59,163 nt of DNA. It comes from Nemertoderma westbladi (taxonomy: Eukaryota > Xenacoelomorpha > Nemertodermatida > Nemertodermatidae). The position numbers were made by a program, and so were the translations under genes. A model generated the notes under the pieces. It was given only the letters and a program-made list of their open reading frames with translations. It was not told where the DNA came from and searched no databases. The DNA lies in assembly GCA_032718475.1 (NCBI GenBank), contig JAUCBJ010006263.1, positions 1 to 59,163 of the forward strand, in the 5' to 3' direction. Shown one piece after another: positions 20,001 through 26,857 of this stretch (position 1 is the stretch's first letter; every line of letters starts with the position of its first letter).

Positions 20001-22517
20001 GGCTCTATCGGGTTTGGTACCCACCAGTTAGCCAGTGAAATAGACATTTACTCTGGTAAAGTGATCGTTTTAGTTAGAAAAGCCGCCTCTCTTAACCTGC
20101 TCCTTTCCCTCAATTGGTAAAGTTGTCGTTTATTGTTTTGGTTAGAAAAGCCTGCCTTTGTAACCTGCTCCTTTCCTTTAATTGGAATATATAAAAATGA
20201 CGAAAAAAATTGCCTCTGGTGGGTACCAAACCCGAAATTCCCCAACCTTCGGGTAGCAGCTATCGATAGAAGAGCCTTAGGGTGGCTTCCACCTCCGATT
20301 GTTTGCTTGCACCTAGCCACTTGTCCTATTTTGTACGGCATAGTATTTTGTTTTGTTTGTAGATGCCAATGTTGTATGTTCCTATGTATCGTAAATTATA
20401 TAATAATAACGGTATGGCACCTATATTTCGACTCACTAAAATGATGCATCTTTCAGTAAAAAATACTGAGATTTTCACTAAATTTATGCCAAAATCACTA
20501 AAAAGAATCGCTAATCACTCAATTATTCATTAAACACTAAACTAGAAGTAATGATTTATCACGAAATATAATCATTTATCACTAAAAATAACAATTTATC
20601 ACTAAAAATAACAATTTAATCAATAAAAATAATCATTTATTCACGAAATATAATCATTATTTTACTAAAAAAAGGTACAATCACTAAATATCATCACAGC
20701 AAATAGCATTACTAAGACTAAGTATTGTATTGCCTTGTATTTGTCTTGACTATCTGTTTGATTGTGTGGCGATAAGTTCCATGAGTAGGACCTGTTACTT
20801 CAGGTTCCATCGCGATATGTCACCAGGGGCGGTAGGTTCAAGGAGCATTAGGTCCCGTAACAGAAAGGAACAGGTTTGTAAAGGAGCGGGATACAGAGGC
20901 ATCCTCGGTGGAACCAAATCAGTTAACGTGCAGGTTAGTAAAGAGTTGCAATCGACAAGAGATACCTTCAGTCGGTAAGTTTAAAGGACAGGCTACTAAG
21001 TCTTGCAGCGTTAGGTCCAGAGATTTTCGGGGAAAGGGGCAGGTTACAGTGGCGCGTTATTCTATCTAATCTAACCAATACAATAAACGAAAGTCATTAG
21101 CACATGATACAGTTTATTTTTGCTAGAAATAAGTTAGAAATAAAAATACAAAAATTGCTATAAAATATATTACAAATACAATTACCAAAGGACCTAATGA
21201 CGCGTACGCTGCCGTGAGACATGCGGAAGGGAAAGGGAAGGTGATTTTATAGTAAAGGGAGATCAAAATTAGTGGAAAGTCATTAATTTAAGTGACTTTT
21301 AGTTAAATATGATTATTTGGTGGACAAAATTAAAAATAGTTGTAAGTGAACATAATGGTTTTTAGTGGAAATCTAATTATGGAGAATAATTATCTTAAAT
21401 GATAAAATAATTATTTTTAGTGAAGGAAAAATGTAGTGGACGAATGATTATTTTTAGTTAGAAATAAATTTGTTGCGTAATAATAAGTACAATTGGGGGC
21501 AGCTCGTAATTTAAAAAAATGTATGAGTTGTACATTATCAATTGTATTTGTACCTGATTTATATGGTAATTTTTTACCACTGTTTTTTATTAGAGATTTG
21601 CAAATCATATTATTTATATTAATGATTTGTTAATGAGTTGAATTTGTAGCTTAATTATTTATACTTTAAAAAAAAGTTGAGTGGTAAATAATAATAATAA
21701 ATAATGTTTTTAACCAATTCAATAAATATTGTAGCCTACCTACCTCTGCCAGGTGCCAGCACCGAGAGGTAGGCCTGTTAACAACCACCCGCAATCCTAA
21801 TATATTACATATTTTACTTACTCGTCCTTTAACTTGTTGACATTGGCCCCTTTTGTCGATCTCTTTTGTGCCGCATCTCTCTTTGCAGCTTTCTCTCGCG
21901 CCTTTTCTCGTTGATTACCCCCTAGAACAACAAACAAATTTAATAAAGCGTTAATAATCCGCTATGCCGGAGATATACCGGTACTGTATTCCTGTATATA
22001 GACCTACCTACAACCTACTGACCAGTAACCCTTTAAGTTTAAGTCGTACCGTTCAGCCGTTAGGCCTATATATTCTCGTTTCTCATAGGAATATCACAAA
22101 AGGGAAGGGATAGGCCCACGGCAATTTTTATCTATCTGTATATGTAGCAATTTTCGGGCATGGTCCTGACGACGACGCTGACATCGAATGACAAAACGTC
22201 ACAGAAGTTACAGACTTAATTACATAATTACGGTTACGGATAGGTGCGGGGATCTAATGAGCACACTCCACTCAGTAAGTCAGTGCTGCAGTGCACTGGT
22301 CTGCTGGTGTGGTGTGGTGTGGTGGGAGGGCACGGTCAGTGGTGTCGGGGCTCGCGGCAGAGGTGGTCTACGCGAAACCGATGTTATAGTCATGAGTCAG
22401 TCTAGTGCTACTGGGTAGAGTGGAAGTGGAGGAGCAGGAGATTGGAGAAGGGATGAGAAGATGGAGATCATCCACCCGTTTGCCGTTGCTTCGTACACTT
22501 ACAGACTTACTTGTCAT
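7996..22517 (-). CDS. SERF: SERF-family protein (small EDRK-rich factor), 3 exons, 63 aa
   Basis: The minus-strand gene assembles from three exons: 22517-22511, 21921-21822 and 8080-7996. All introns have GTAAGT donors and AG acceptors, and phases match. The product begins [17 protein letters not shown], the conserved SERF/MOAG-4 N-terminus, continues lysine/alanine-rich with [16 protein letters not shown], and ends in an Ala/Ser-rich tail with a C-terminal STSK. The 63-residue length fits the family (about 60). Known members are small, highly charged, mostly disordered proteins that modify amyloid aggregation; the function here is inferred by homology. Exon 1 contributes only 7 coding bases, as in other SERF genes where a very short N-terminal piece precedes GNQRE. 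Intron 2 is 13,741 bp and contains the whole EXT2 gene on the opposite strand. A TACTAAT branch-point-like site precedes exon 3. Confidence 0.85.
8120..8440. repeat. Core of an AT-rich interspersed element, copy 1
   Basis: Contains AAACAATAAACGAAAGTTAA and repeated GTGGCGTTAGGACC-like words that also occur near 20840-21110 and, in part, in the SINE-linked repeat near 16200-16300. It is probably the core of the same non-autonomous element whose AT-rich flank follows. The 75-codon frame at 8126-8353 has no recognised domain, so I do not call it a gene. Confidence 0.4.
8440..9010. repeat. Degenerate short repeats, element flank copy 1
   Basis: Two blocks. 8440-8690 has about ten imperfect repeats of AATAATTGTTTTTGGGG. 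8750-9010 has repeats of ATTTTTAGTGAAATATAAT and ATTTAGTGGAAAG. The second block matches 21262-21490 (TAATTATTTTTAGTGAAG, AAAATTAAAAATAGTTG). This looks like the subterminal repeats of a non-autonomous DNA element. No coding potential. Confidence 0.55.
9170..10115. mobile_element. Inverted-repeat element with CTACGCGTAG palindromes
   Basis: Two clusters, 9196-9345 and 9908-10088, hold about ten exact copies of the 10-bp palindrome CTACGCGTAG plus variants. The outer edges are inverted relative to each other: AAATCTTTTCGAC at 9183-9195 against GTCGAAAAGATCC at about 10088-10100. Both lead inward to CTACGCGTAGCTACGCG-type sequence. The interior (9400-9900) is AT-rich, and its 73-codon frame (9423-9644) matches nothing I know. 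Best explanation is a non-autonomous foldback or MITE-like DNA transposon. No clear target duplication was found. Confidence 0.55.
10263..10945. mobile_element. MITE with long terminal inverted repeats and 9-bp target duplication
   Basis: 683-bp element. The left terminus GGTACGTACTAAAAGG and right terminus CCTTTTAGTACGTACC are perfect inverted copies, and similarity continues for about 125-130 bp (left 10263-10388, right about 10813-10945). The inverted repeats are built of GGCTATAAC/CGATCTATAAC words. Flanks TGCCGACCG (10254-10262) and TGCCGACTG (10946-10954) look like a 9-bp target duplication with one mismatch. Long inverted repeats plus 9-bp duplications are typical of Mutator-like elements. 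No transposase is inside. Confidence 0.75.
11184..11239. repeat. Tandem 28-bp duplication upstream of EXT2
   Basis: ATCGAATTTCTAATCTTCTT at 11184 recurs at 11212, a head-to-tail duplication with a 28-bp period, about 165-220 bp before the EXT2 start codon. Confidence 0.85.
11404..12999 (+). CDS. EXT2: EXT2 exon 1 (codons 1-532)
   Basis: Single large coding exon holding the signal anchor, stem, the whole GT47 domain and the first part of GT64 including DDD. It ends ...ELEFAYQ at a phase-0 GTAAGT donor (13000); the open frame beyond it is intron read-through. The start ATG is in AAGAAAATGACG and gives the expected length before the membrane segment. Confidence 0.93.
11404..14942 (+). CDS. EXT2: Exostosin-2 (heparan sulfate polymerase subunit), 4 exons, 696 aa
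   Basis: Exons 11404-12999, 13485-13608, 13800-13948 and 14721-14942 join in frame to 696 residues (human EXT2 has 718). The protein is type II membrane: a short charged N-terminus, a signal anchor at residues 26-45, a stem, an exostosin/GT47 domain from [12 protein letters not shown] (84) to about 400, and a GT64 domain from [11 protein letters not shown] (433) to the end. The metal-binding DDD of [10 protein letters not shown] is at 516-518. The C-terminal [10 protein letters not shown] and PALYK blocks match EXT2 rather than EXT1 or EXTL genes. Known EXT1-EXT2 complexes extend heparan sulfate in the Golgi/ER by adding GlcA and GlcNAc. The first 532 codons lack introns, unlike the many-exon vertebrate gene. 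The gene lies inside SERF intron 2, antisense to it. Confidence 0.95.
13485..13608 (+). CDS. EXT2: EXT2 exon 2
   Basis: Begins [20 protein letters not shown] after CCTCTATAG and ends SMVLTG at a phase-1 donor GTGAGT. This is the GT64 segment following the DDD motif, highly conserved in EXT2. Too short to stand out as an ORF. Confidence 0.93.
13800..13948 (+). CDS. EXT2: EXT2 exon 3
   Basis: Follows TTCTACCAG. The first two bases complete a Gly codon, then [18 protein letters not shown] and the conserved [11 protein letters not shown] block, ending APIK at donor [15 protein letters not shown] is a hallmark of the GT64 domain. Confidence 0.93.
13995..14100 (+). mobile_element. LINE 3'-end remnant in EXT2 intron 3
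   Basis: TTTTGTTACGCCAGCCCAGC through CTTCAATGCAGCAGGCCGAT aligns with the 3' end of the LINE at about 26755-26850 (TTTTGTTGACAAGCCGGCAC ... CTGCAATGCAGCATGCCGAT). Both end in a TAG word. It is a short, 5'-truncated, diverged copy in the sense orientation of EXT2. Confidence 0.55.
14721..14942 (+). CDS. EXT2: EXT2 exon 4 and stop
   Basis: Begins [19 protein letters not shown] after TTTCGCATAG and encodes the C-terminal GT64 part with conserved cysteines, [18 protein letters not shown] and the terminal KDIGNL, then TAG. From base 14882 onward this exon is part of a segment duplicated at 18739. Confidence 0.94.
   Translation: MTPRKKFKCPECVNVELLSADETHMVVRSACIDHFQSEFGWMPLQPVSFRADPALYKVDVPQSLQRFKDIGNL
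15144..15149 (+). promoter_or_regulatory. EXT2: EXT2 polyadenylation signal
   Basis: AATAAA about 200 bases after the EXT2 stop, followed by AT-rich and T-rich sequence. It is the best-placed signal for 3' end formation. An identical copy lies at 19001-19006 in the downstream duplicate. Confidence 0.65.
15318..15338 (+). repeat. Poly(G) tract, 21 bases
   Basis: Uninterrupted run of G inside duplication copy A. The partner run in copy B has 22 G. Confidence 0.95.
15977..16312 (+). mobile_element. tRNA-derived SINE, copy in duplication A
   Basis: Head GGCGGGGTAGCTCAGTTGG is a good RNA polymerase III A box (TAGCTCAGTTGG). GGTTCAGCACC, 35-45 bases on, is a weakened B box. GGCGG and CCGCC can pair as an acceptor-like stem, but an intact anticodon arm is not evident, so it is not a working tRNA gene. 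The body contains GGGGACAAAACTTGGGATAG and ACCCACCCCTACCATCGG. The tail has two related direct repeats with GTTAGAAAAGCC and CCTGCTCCTTTCC. The same tail sequence seeds the 36-bp array at 2215-6972. Confidence 0.75.
16712..16728 (+). repeat. Poly(G) tract, 17 bases
   Basis: Run of G following GGGGTGGGGTGGGGTGT, a G-rich block in otherwise AT-rich DNA. Confidence 0.95.
17621..17641 (+). repeat. Poly(G) tract, 21 bases
   Basis: Run of G after ATTGGGGC. Third independent long G homopolymer within about 2.5 kb. Confidence 0.95.
18739..18799 (+). pseudogene. EXT2: EXT2 3'-exon fragment (last 19-20 codons)
   Basis: Encodes [19 protein letters not shown] then TAG, identical to the end of the intact EXT2 exon 4. 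Being cut off 5', it cannot make an EXT2 protein. It could serve only as an alternative 3' end if transcription reads through. Confidence 0.9.
19175..19196 (+). repeat. Poly(G) tract, 22 bases
   Basis: Duplicate of the run at 15318-15338, one G longer. Confidence 0.95.
19835..20190 (+). mobile_element. tRNA-derived SINE, copy in duplication B
   Basis: Same SINE as in copy A with one change (CACCTGGCC for CACCGGGCC). Beyond 20170 it continues with CTTTCCTTTAATTGG, so the second tail repeat is longer here than in copy A, where other sequence follows. Confidence 0.75.
20191..20430 (+). other. Repeat-like sequence sharing words with the SINE and 36-bp array
   Basis: GGTGGGTACCAAACCCGA is the reverse complement of the SINE word TCGGGTTTGGTACCCACC. 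AACCTTCGGGTAGCAGCTAT at 20243-20262 resembles the reverse complement of the 36-bp array unit (CCTTCGGGTAGCAG). It is probably part of an interspersed element related to both. No domain recognised in the frames. Confidence 0.4.
20430..21490. mobile_element. Non-autonomous element with inverted subterminal repeats, copy 2
   Basis: The left flank (20440-20700) has repeated ATCACTAAAAATAACAATTT and AATATAATCATTT words. The right flank (21260-21490) has the same words in reverse complement (AATTATTTTTAGTGAAGG, TGATTATTTTTAGTTAG). Between them are GTTAGGTCC and ACAATAAACGAAAGTCATT words shared with 8120-8440. A pair of AT-rich inverted flanks around a short non-coding core suggests a MITE-like element. 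Exact ends are not resolved. Confidence 0.5.
21822..21921 (-). CDS. SERF: SERF-like exon 2
   Basis: 100 bases on the minus strand, preceded by TTTGTTGTTCTAG and followed by GTAAGTAAAA. It encodes [15 protein letters not shown], then [17 protein letters not shown] and two bases (GA) of the next codon. The GNQRE...AR.K..KR pattern is the SERF signature. Confidence 0.88.
22511..22517 (-). CDS. SERF: SERF-like exon 1 coding part
   Basis: ATGACAA followed by the donor GTAAGT (22510-22505). The final A joins GG of exon 2 to make AGG, giving M-T-R-G-N-Q. The start was chosen because it is the only ATG in this position that gives the family's MTRGNQR opening with a correct splice phase. No 5' UTR or promoter element can be defined. 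Confidence 0.8.
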
Positions 22518-24880
22518 ATTTCCGTTTGCCCACTTGGTTGGATATGCCAATTGGAAGCTTCGCTGAATATTTAAATCGCAGGTAAGCAGGTCGACAGTCA
22601 GAAAATTGAGAGTGGAAATCAAACTACGTGTACTAGAGACGATAGATTCAAATAATCCTCCTTCTGTCAGTACAGAAGTAGCCTACTGCAGTACCGTACC
22701 GGTATGTGTATTTTGATAAAATATTTAAGTTTATTAATATTTTTTAACTTAATCTACCGGACTTCCAGTCCCCGGTAGTTACGGAGTCAGATACAGAGAT
22801 ACGGTACCGGTACATAAGATTGAGTAACAGCCTTTAATTTCCATTAATTAAAGGGCTGTCAGAAATAAGCAGTTTTTTTTACCGTAATCAACTTAATTGA
22901 CCAATTAACTACTTTTATAATTATTTATATCTTATACTATAAAATAATTGATTTCCGTTAAAGGGCTGGCAGAAACATGCAGTTTTTTTTTACCGTAATC
23001 AACTTAATCATCTAATTAACTGCTTTTATCAGTTTATCTTAGCTTCTCGAAGGCCACAAGCAAATTTAACTGGGAAAATTTCTAAACTTTTGCCAAAAAA
23101 ACAAGTGTACCAATTTTGGTTAGATTTCATCGAGATTTAGCTGAGTTATTAACGTTTAAAATTGGACACGACAGAACAACAGAACGATACAGACACACCT
23201 GAGTTAGTGGTAAGCCTACTAAGCTCGCTTCTGGCTTACTTTCGTGGGTCGTCTCCAAGGCGTACTATATACATGCTCGGCTCACTCGAATAGGCCTACT
23301 ATATGTAGAATGTAAGCCTACACTTTCAGGATAATGTTAATTATACAAAAATAAGACTACTTTATCCATTATACAGTAATAATTATACTATCTACACGTA
23401 TAAATTGTGAACGAGGATTGACCAAAATATATACGCCTATAAACTAACAGTATAGGCCAAGAGTAATTTGAATTAGGTCCCATCACATTTTACAAAGCCA
23501 TTTTGCACCACAAAATCAATAATAATGACGTTGCTGGTTGGATATAGTGTTCATTTGAGAAACATAACCAACCAGCTTAACTACAGTGGTTGAATTATAG
23601 AGATGCTACTGCAGATGTGCCCAATAGCAATCACTAAGTAGGGCCCACGGTACAGTATCTGCCACCAGTCCCACCACAATGCTAATTTATCGTTTACCAA
23701 ACACAATATGTCACCACTATTAATGTAGAGGATGGATCCTGTTCTAGTTTGTCGCTTAATTGTCTTATATCCGAATTAATGTTTACCAGGGGCTGTTTTC
23801 CGCCTGGGGATATGAATTAAAAGTATCCCGAAATTTGAAAAAAATATCCGATAAGTTGATGTATCATCCAAAAGTATTTCTTAGGGGGTGGCTTAGTTTG
23901 AAATAAACAAGTCTTTTTTGTTGTTGTTGATTAAGAGAAATTATCTAGAAACTGTATTTGCCTATCGCATTTAGTTCTCGAAATAAGAAATGTAGGCCTA
24001 CAGTAATAGGCAGGGTATTGGGTCGAAGGTCCGAATGAGACAACGCGACGAGAATGAGACAAAGTCCTTCGACTACCGCCAATAACTGGACTTGGTAGGA
24101 CAAGGATAGAGGACACGGTTTGTGTGGGCCAAAGTCAACATTTTTCGGAAGTTTTTCGGAAGAGCTGCAAGCATCCTATAGTATATATATAGCTGTAGTA
24201 ACTTTTCGATCTGGGAATTTTTTTTTTGAGCGAGTTTTCCACCGGAAAAGTGGGGCCGAATATTTACGATTGCGACTCGTAAAAACCCCCGATATTCGAA
24301 GCGCCATATCTCGGGTACCGCTAATCTCCTGCCCTTGAGACTAGAAATGCAAACACTAATTCATCTCAAAATAGATTGAAAATTTTATTTAATTCTTGGT
24401 TTCTGGCAACAAATACCAAGTCAATTTTACATTTCGTCAAACCGGACAAGTTTTATGATTCGTCAAAAGTTCTGAATAATAATAGTTTTTTTTTTAATTA
24501 ATTTTAAACTTTAAATTCTAATTTAATTCTAATTCTATTTAAATTCTTCATGGTCAAAATTGCGATTTAAAATATTTTCTACATTTCGCTATTACAAGAA
24601 GAATGGCGATTGAAAGCGCAATACTTTAGACAACATTACTTTATTTACTTAGCGGGCTAAATTCCGCACATTCCAAAAACCTATTTAACTCCTGATCTAC
24701 TGGGTCTTTTTCGAAAATTTACAAATCAGCAATTCCTCATTGGAAATCATTAATAACCATATATCGTAATTCGTTCAAAAATAATTAGGCTTTGACCCCA
24801 CTTATCATTCTTAACAGTAAAATATGGGGGCGACAATCTATATATTTCAGAATTATAGTGCGATTCTTATAAGAAACACC
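22518..24880. other. Upstream of the SERF-like gene: non-coding, no gene found
   Basis: The first few hundred bases should hold the promoter and 5' UTR of the minus-strand SERF-like gene, but no core element can be identified. The rest is AT-rich with a 110-bp tandem duplication. I see no exon I can defend. Confidence 0.5.
22838..23035. repeat. Imperfect 110-bp tandem duplication
   Basis: TTAAAGGGCTGTCAGAAA at 22848 recurs as TTAAAGGGCTGGCAGAAA at 22958. Each is followed by GCAGTTTTTTTT, ACCGTAATCAACTTAAT and an ATTAACT.CTTTTAT word. Confidence 0.85.
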
Positions 24881-25040
24881 TTCGGGTGTGTGGGGGGCAA
24901 ACAATTTATTATCTTCTACCACAACGAACCTACAGGCAACCGCTTCTACATATTTCTTATATTATATTTTTAAGGGCCAACTTCAAATAATTAATAATTA
25001 ATCGATTGTGCGCGTGATGTGAAAACGGGGGAGAAAATAC

Positions 25041-25646
25041 AAGTGTGGTTTACGCCTCTCATCTTCTATACAAGTGTGGGTTACGCCTCTCATCTTCTAT
25101 ACAAGTGTGGGCTACGCCTCTCATCTTCTATACAAGTGTGGGCTACGCCTCTCATCTTCTATACAAGTGTGGGCTACGCCTCTCATCTTCTATACAAGTG
25201 TGGGCTACGCCTCTCATCTTCTATACAAGTGTGGGCTACGCCTCTCATCTTCTATACAAGTGTGGGCTACGCCTCTCATCTTCTATACAAGTGTGGGCTA
25301 CGCCTCTCATCTTCTATACAAGTGTGGGCTACGCCTCTCATCTTCTATACAAGTGTGGGCTACGCCTCTCATCTTCTATACAAGTGTGGGCTACGCCTCT
25401 CATCTTCTATACAAGTGTGGGCTACGCCTCTCGCTCTCATCTTCTATACAAGTGTGGGCTACGCCTCTCATCTTCTATACAAGTGTGGCCTACGCCTCTC
25501 ATCTTCTATACAAGTGTGGGCTACGCCTCTCATCTTCTATACAAGTGTGGGCTACGCCTCTCATCTTCTATACAAGTGTGGGCTACGCCTCTCATCTTCT
25601 ATACAAGTGTGGGCTACGCCTCTCATCTTCTATACAAGTGTGGGCT
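25041..25646 (+). repeat. 31-bp minisatellite, left part
   Basis: About 19 units of GTGTGGGCTACGCCTC followed by TCATCTTCTATACAA. Very uniform; one unit has an added CTCGCT and one has GGCC for GGGC. It is interrupted at 25646 by a LINE insertion and resumes at 26858. Confidence 0.97.
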
Positions 25647-26807
25647 GAAGAATTATCAAAAAAGAAAGACAGGCATCTGGCTGTTATCTTTGTTGACTTC
25701 TTCAAGGCCTTTGATTCAGTCTCTCGCTCACGTATGTTCAGCATACTTTCATTATATGGGATTCCTGATGAAATTATTGCAGCAATCAGATCAGTATACG
25801 ATGGTTCGACAACATTTGTGTCTACTGTTGACGGTGACACAGAACCATTTGAAGTGTTATGGGGCGTCCTCCAAGGAGACACACTTGCACCATTCTTGTT
25901 CATTATTGTGGTTGACTATGTTCTACGCATGTCCTTAGATCATCATAATGATGAAGGGGTGATGATAACTCCACCTACTGGCTCCAGAAGTCGAGGAAAT
26001 CCTGCCAAGTACCTAACTGATCTAGACTTTGCTGATGACTTAGGAGTACTCTCAGAATCATTAGACGGAGCCCAACGGCTCCTCAGCTCATTAGAACATG
26101 CTGCTTCTAGTGTTGGTCTTTTTATTAACTCCAGAAAGACCAAAATTCTGACCGTTAACTTTGAAAGTCATCAGCAAGTCTCTGATCGGATGAGCATAAG
26201 CTCAAAGGATGGTATGCTTGAGCATGTGGACGACTTCTGTTACCTGGGATCATGGATCCGGAAGTCAGGTGAGGACCTTCGAATTCGTAAGGGAAAGGCA
26301 TGGGCAGCCTTGAATAGGCTTTCCAGGATTTGGAAGTCACCGAGAATTAATCGGAAACTTAAGGTCCGATTATTTAGAGCAGCAGTAGTTCCAGTACTCC
26401 TCTACGGGAGTCCATGCTGGGCTCTAACTGCTGAGGACACCAAATCTCTGGATGGCACATTCACAAGAATGCTACGCCGGGTTCATTGTGTCAAGTACAA
26501 TGCACACATCTCCAACCAGACACTATATAACATTGGAGGTGTCTCATTGGTTCCCCCAAGCTTGACACTAGAACAAAATCGCCTCCGCTTTGCAGGACAT
26601 TGCTTTCGCCGTGAGGACCAGCCAGTGCATAATCTTGTACTTTGGCAGCCTCATGGAGTGAATAAGCATGGTGGACAGCCCATGACTTTCTTGAGACGCA
26701 TCTTAAAGGACACTGGCCTTAAAGATGCGGATGATCTAGCAAATGTCATGGGTGATAGGGAGTTGTGGCGGTGCAATTTTGTTGACAAGCCGGCACAGCA
26801 TTCTTAA
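25647..26807 (+). pseudogene. LINE reverse transcriptase fragment, 386 aa, open frame
   Basis: Starts EELSKKKDRHLAVIFVDFFK and keeps an open frame to TAA at 26805-26807. RT motifs in order are FVDFFKAFDSVSR (first catalytic Asp), GVLQGDTLAPFLF, DLDFADDLGVL (the catalytic FADD pair), INSRKTKIL and FCYLGSWI. A C-terminal part follows with LRFAGHCFR and DRELWR. The endonuclease and N-terminal RT parts are missing, so it cannot act alone, though it has no stops and looks young. The frame also runs back into the 31-bp repeats, which would give a chimeric 577-codon ORF from 25074; that is a by-product of insertion. Clade not assigned; RTE-, CR1- or Jockey-like groups are candidates. Confidence 0.88.
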
Positions 26808-26857
26808 AAATGCAGCTGCAATGCAGCATGCCGATCCTAGTAGTAGTAGTAGTAGTA
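25647..26857 (+). mobile_element. 5'-truncated LINE inserted in the 31-bp array
   Basis: The insertion splits one array unit. The left flank ends ...GTGTGGGCT and the right flank begins GGGCTACGCC, so GGGCT is a 5-bp target duplication (25642-25646 and 26858-26862). The 3' end is CATGCCGATCC followed by a (TAG)n tail of seven repeats. The 5' end is truncated inside the RT domain, a usual outcome of target-primed reverse transcription. Another copy of the same family is at 7014-7440. Confidence 0.9.

Larger units (their letters stand above)
18739..20170 (+). repeat. Segmental duplication, copy B
   Basis: Near-identical to 14882-16312, same orientation, offset 3857-3858 bp. It starts inside EXT2 exon 4, so it contains only the EXT2 C-terminal tail, 3' UTR, poly(G) run and SINE. 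Left of it is unrelated sequence (AGAAAGTAGGTCGA), so this EXT2 piece has no splice acceptor or upstream exon of its own. Confidence 0.95.

Noticed and set aside
22188-22418. 76-codon plus-strand ORF beside the SERF-like exon 1
   Set aside because: Within SERF intron 1, no homology recognised, low-complexity GT-rich stretch.
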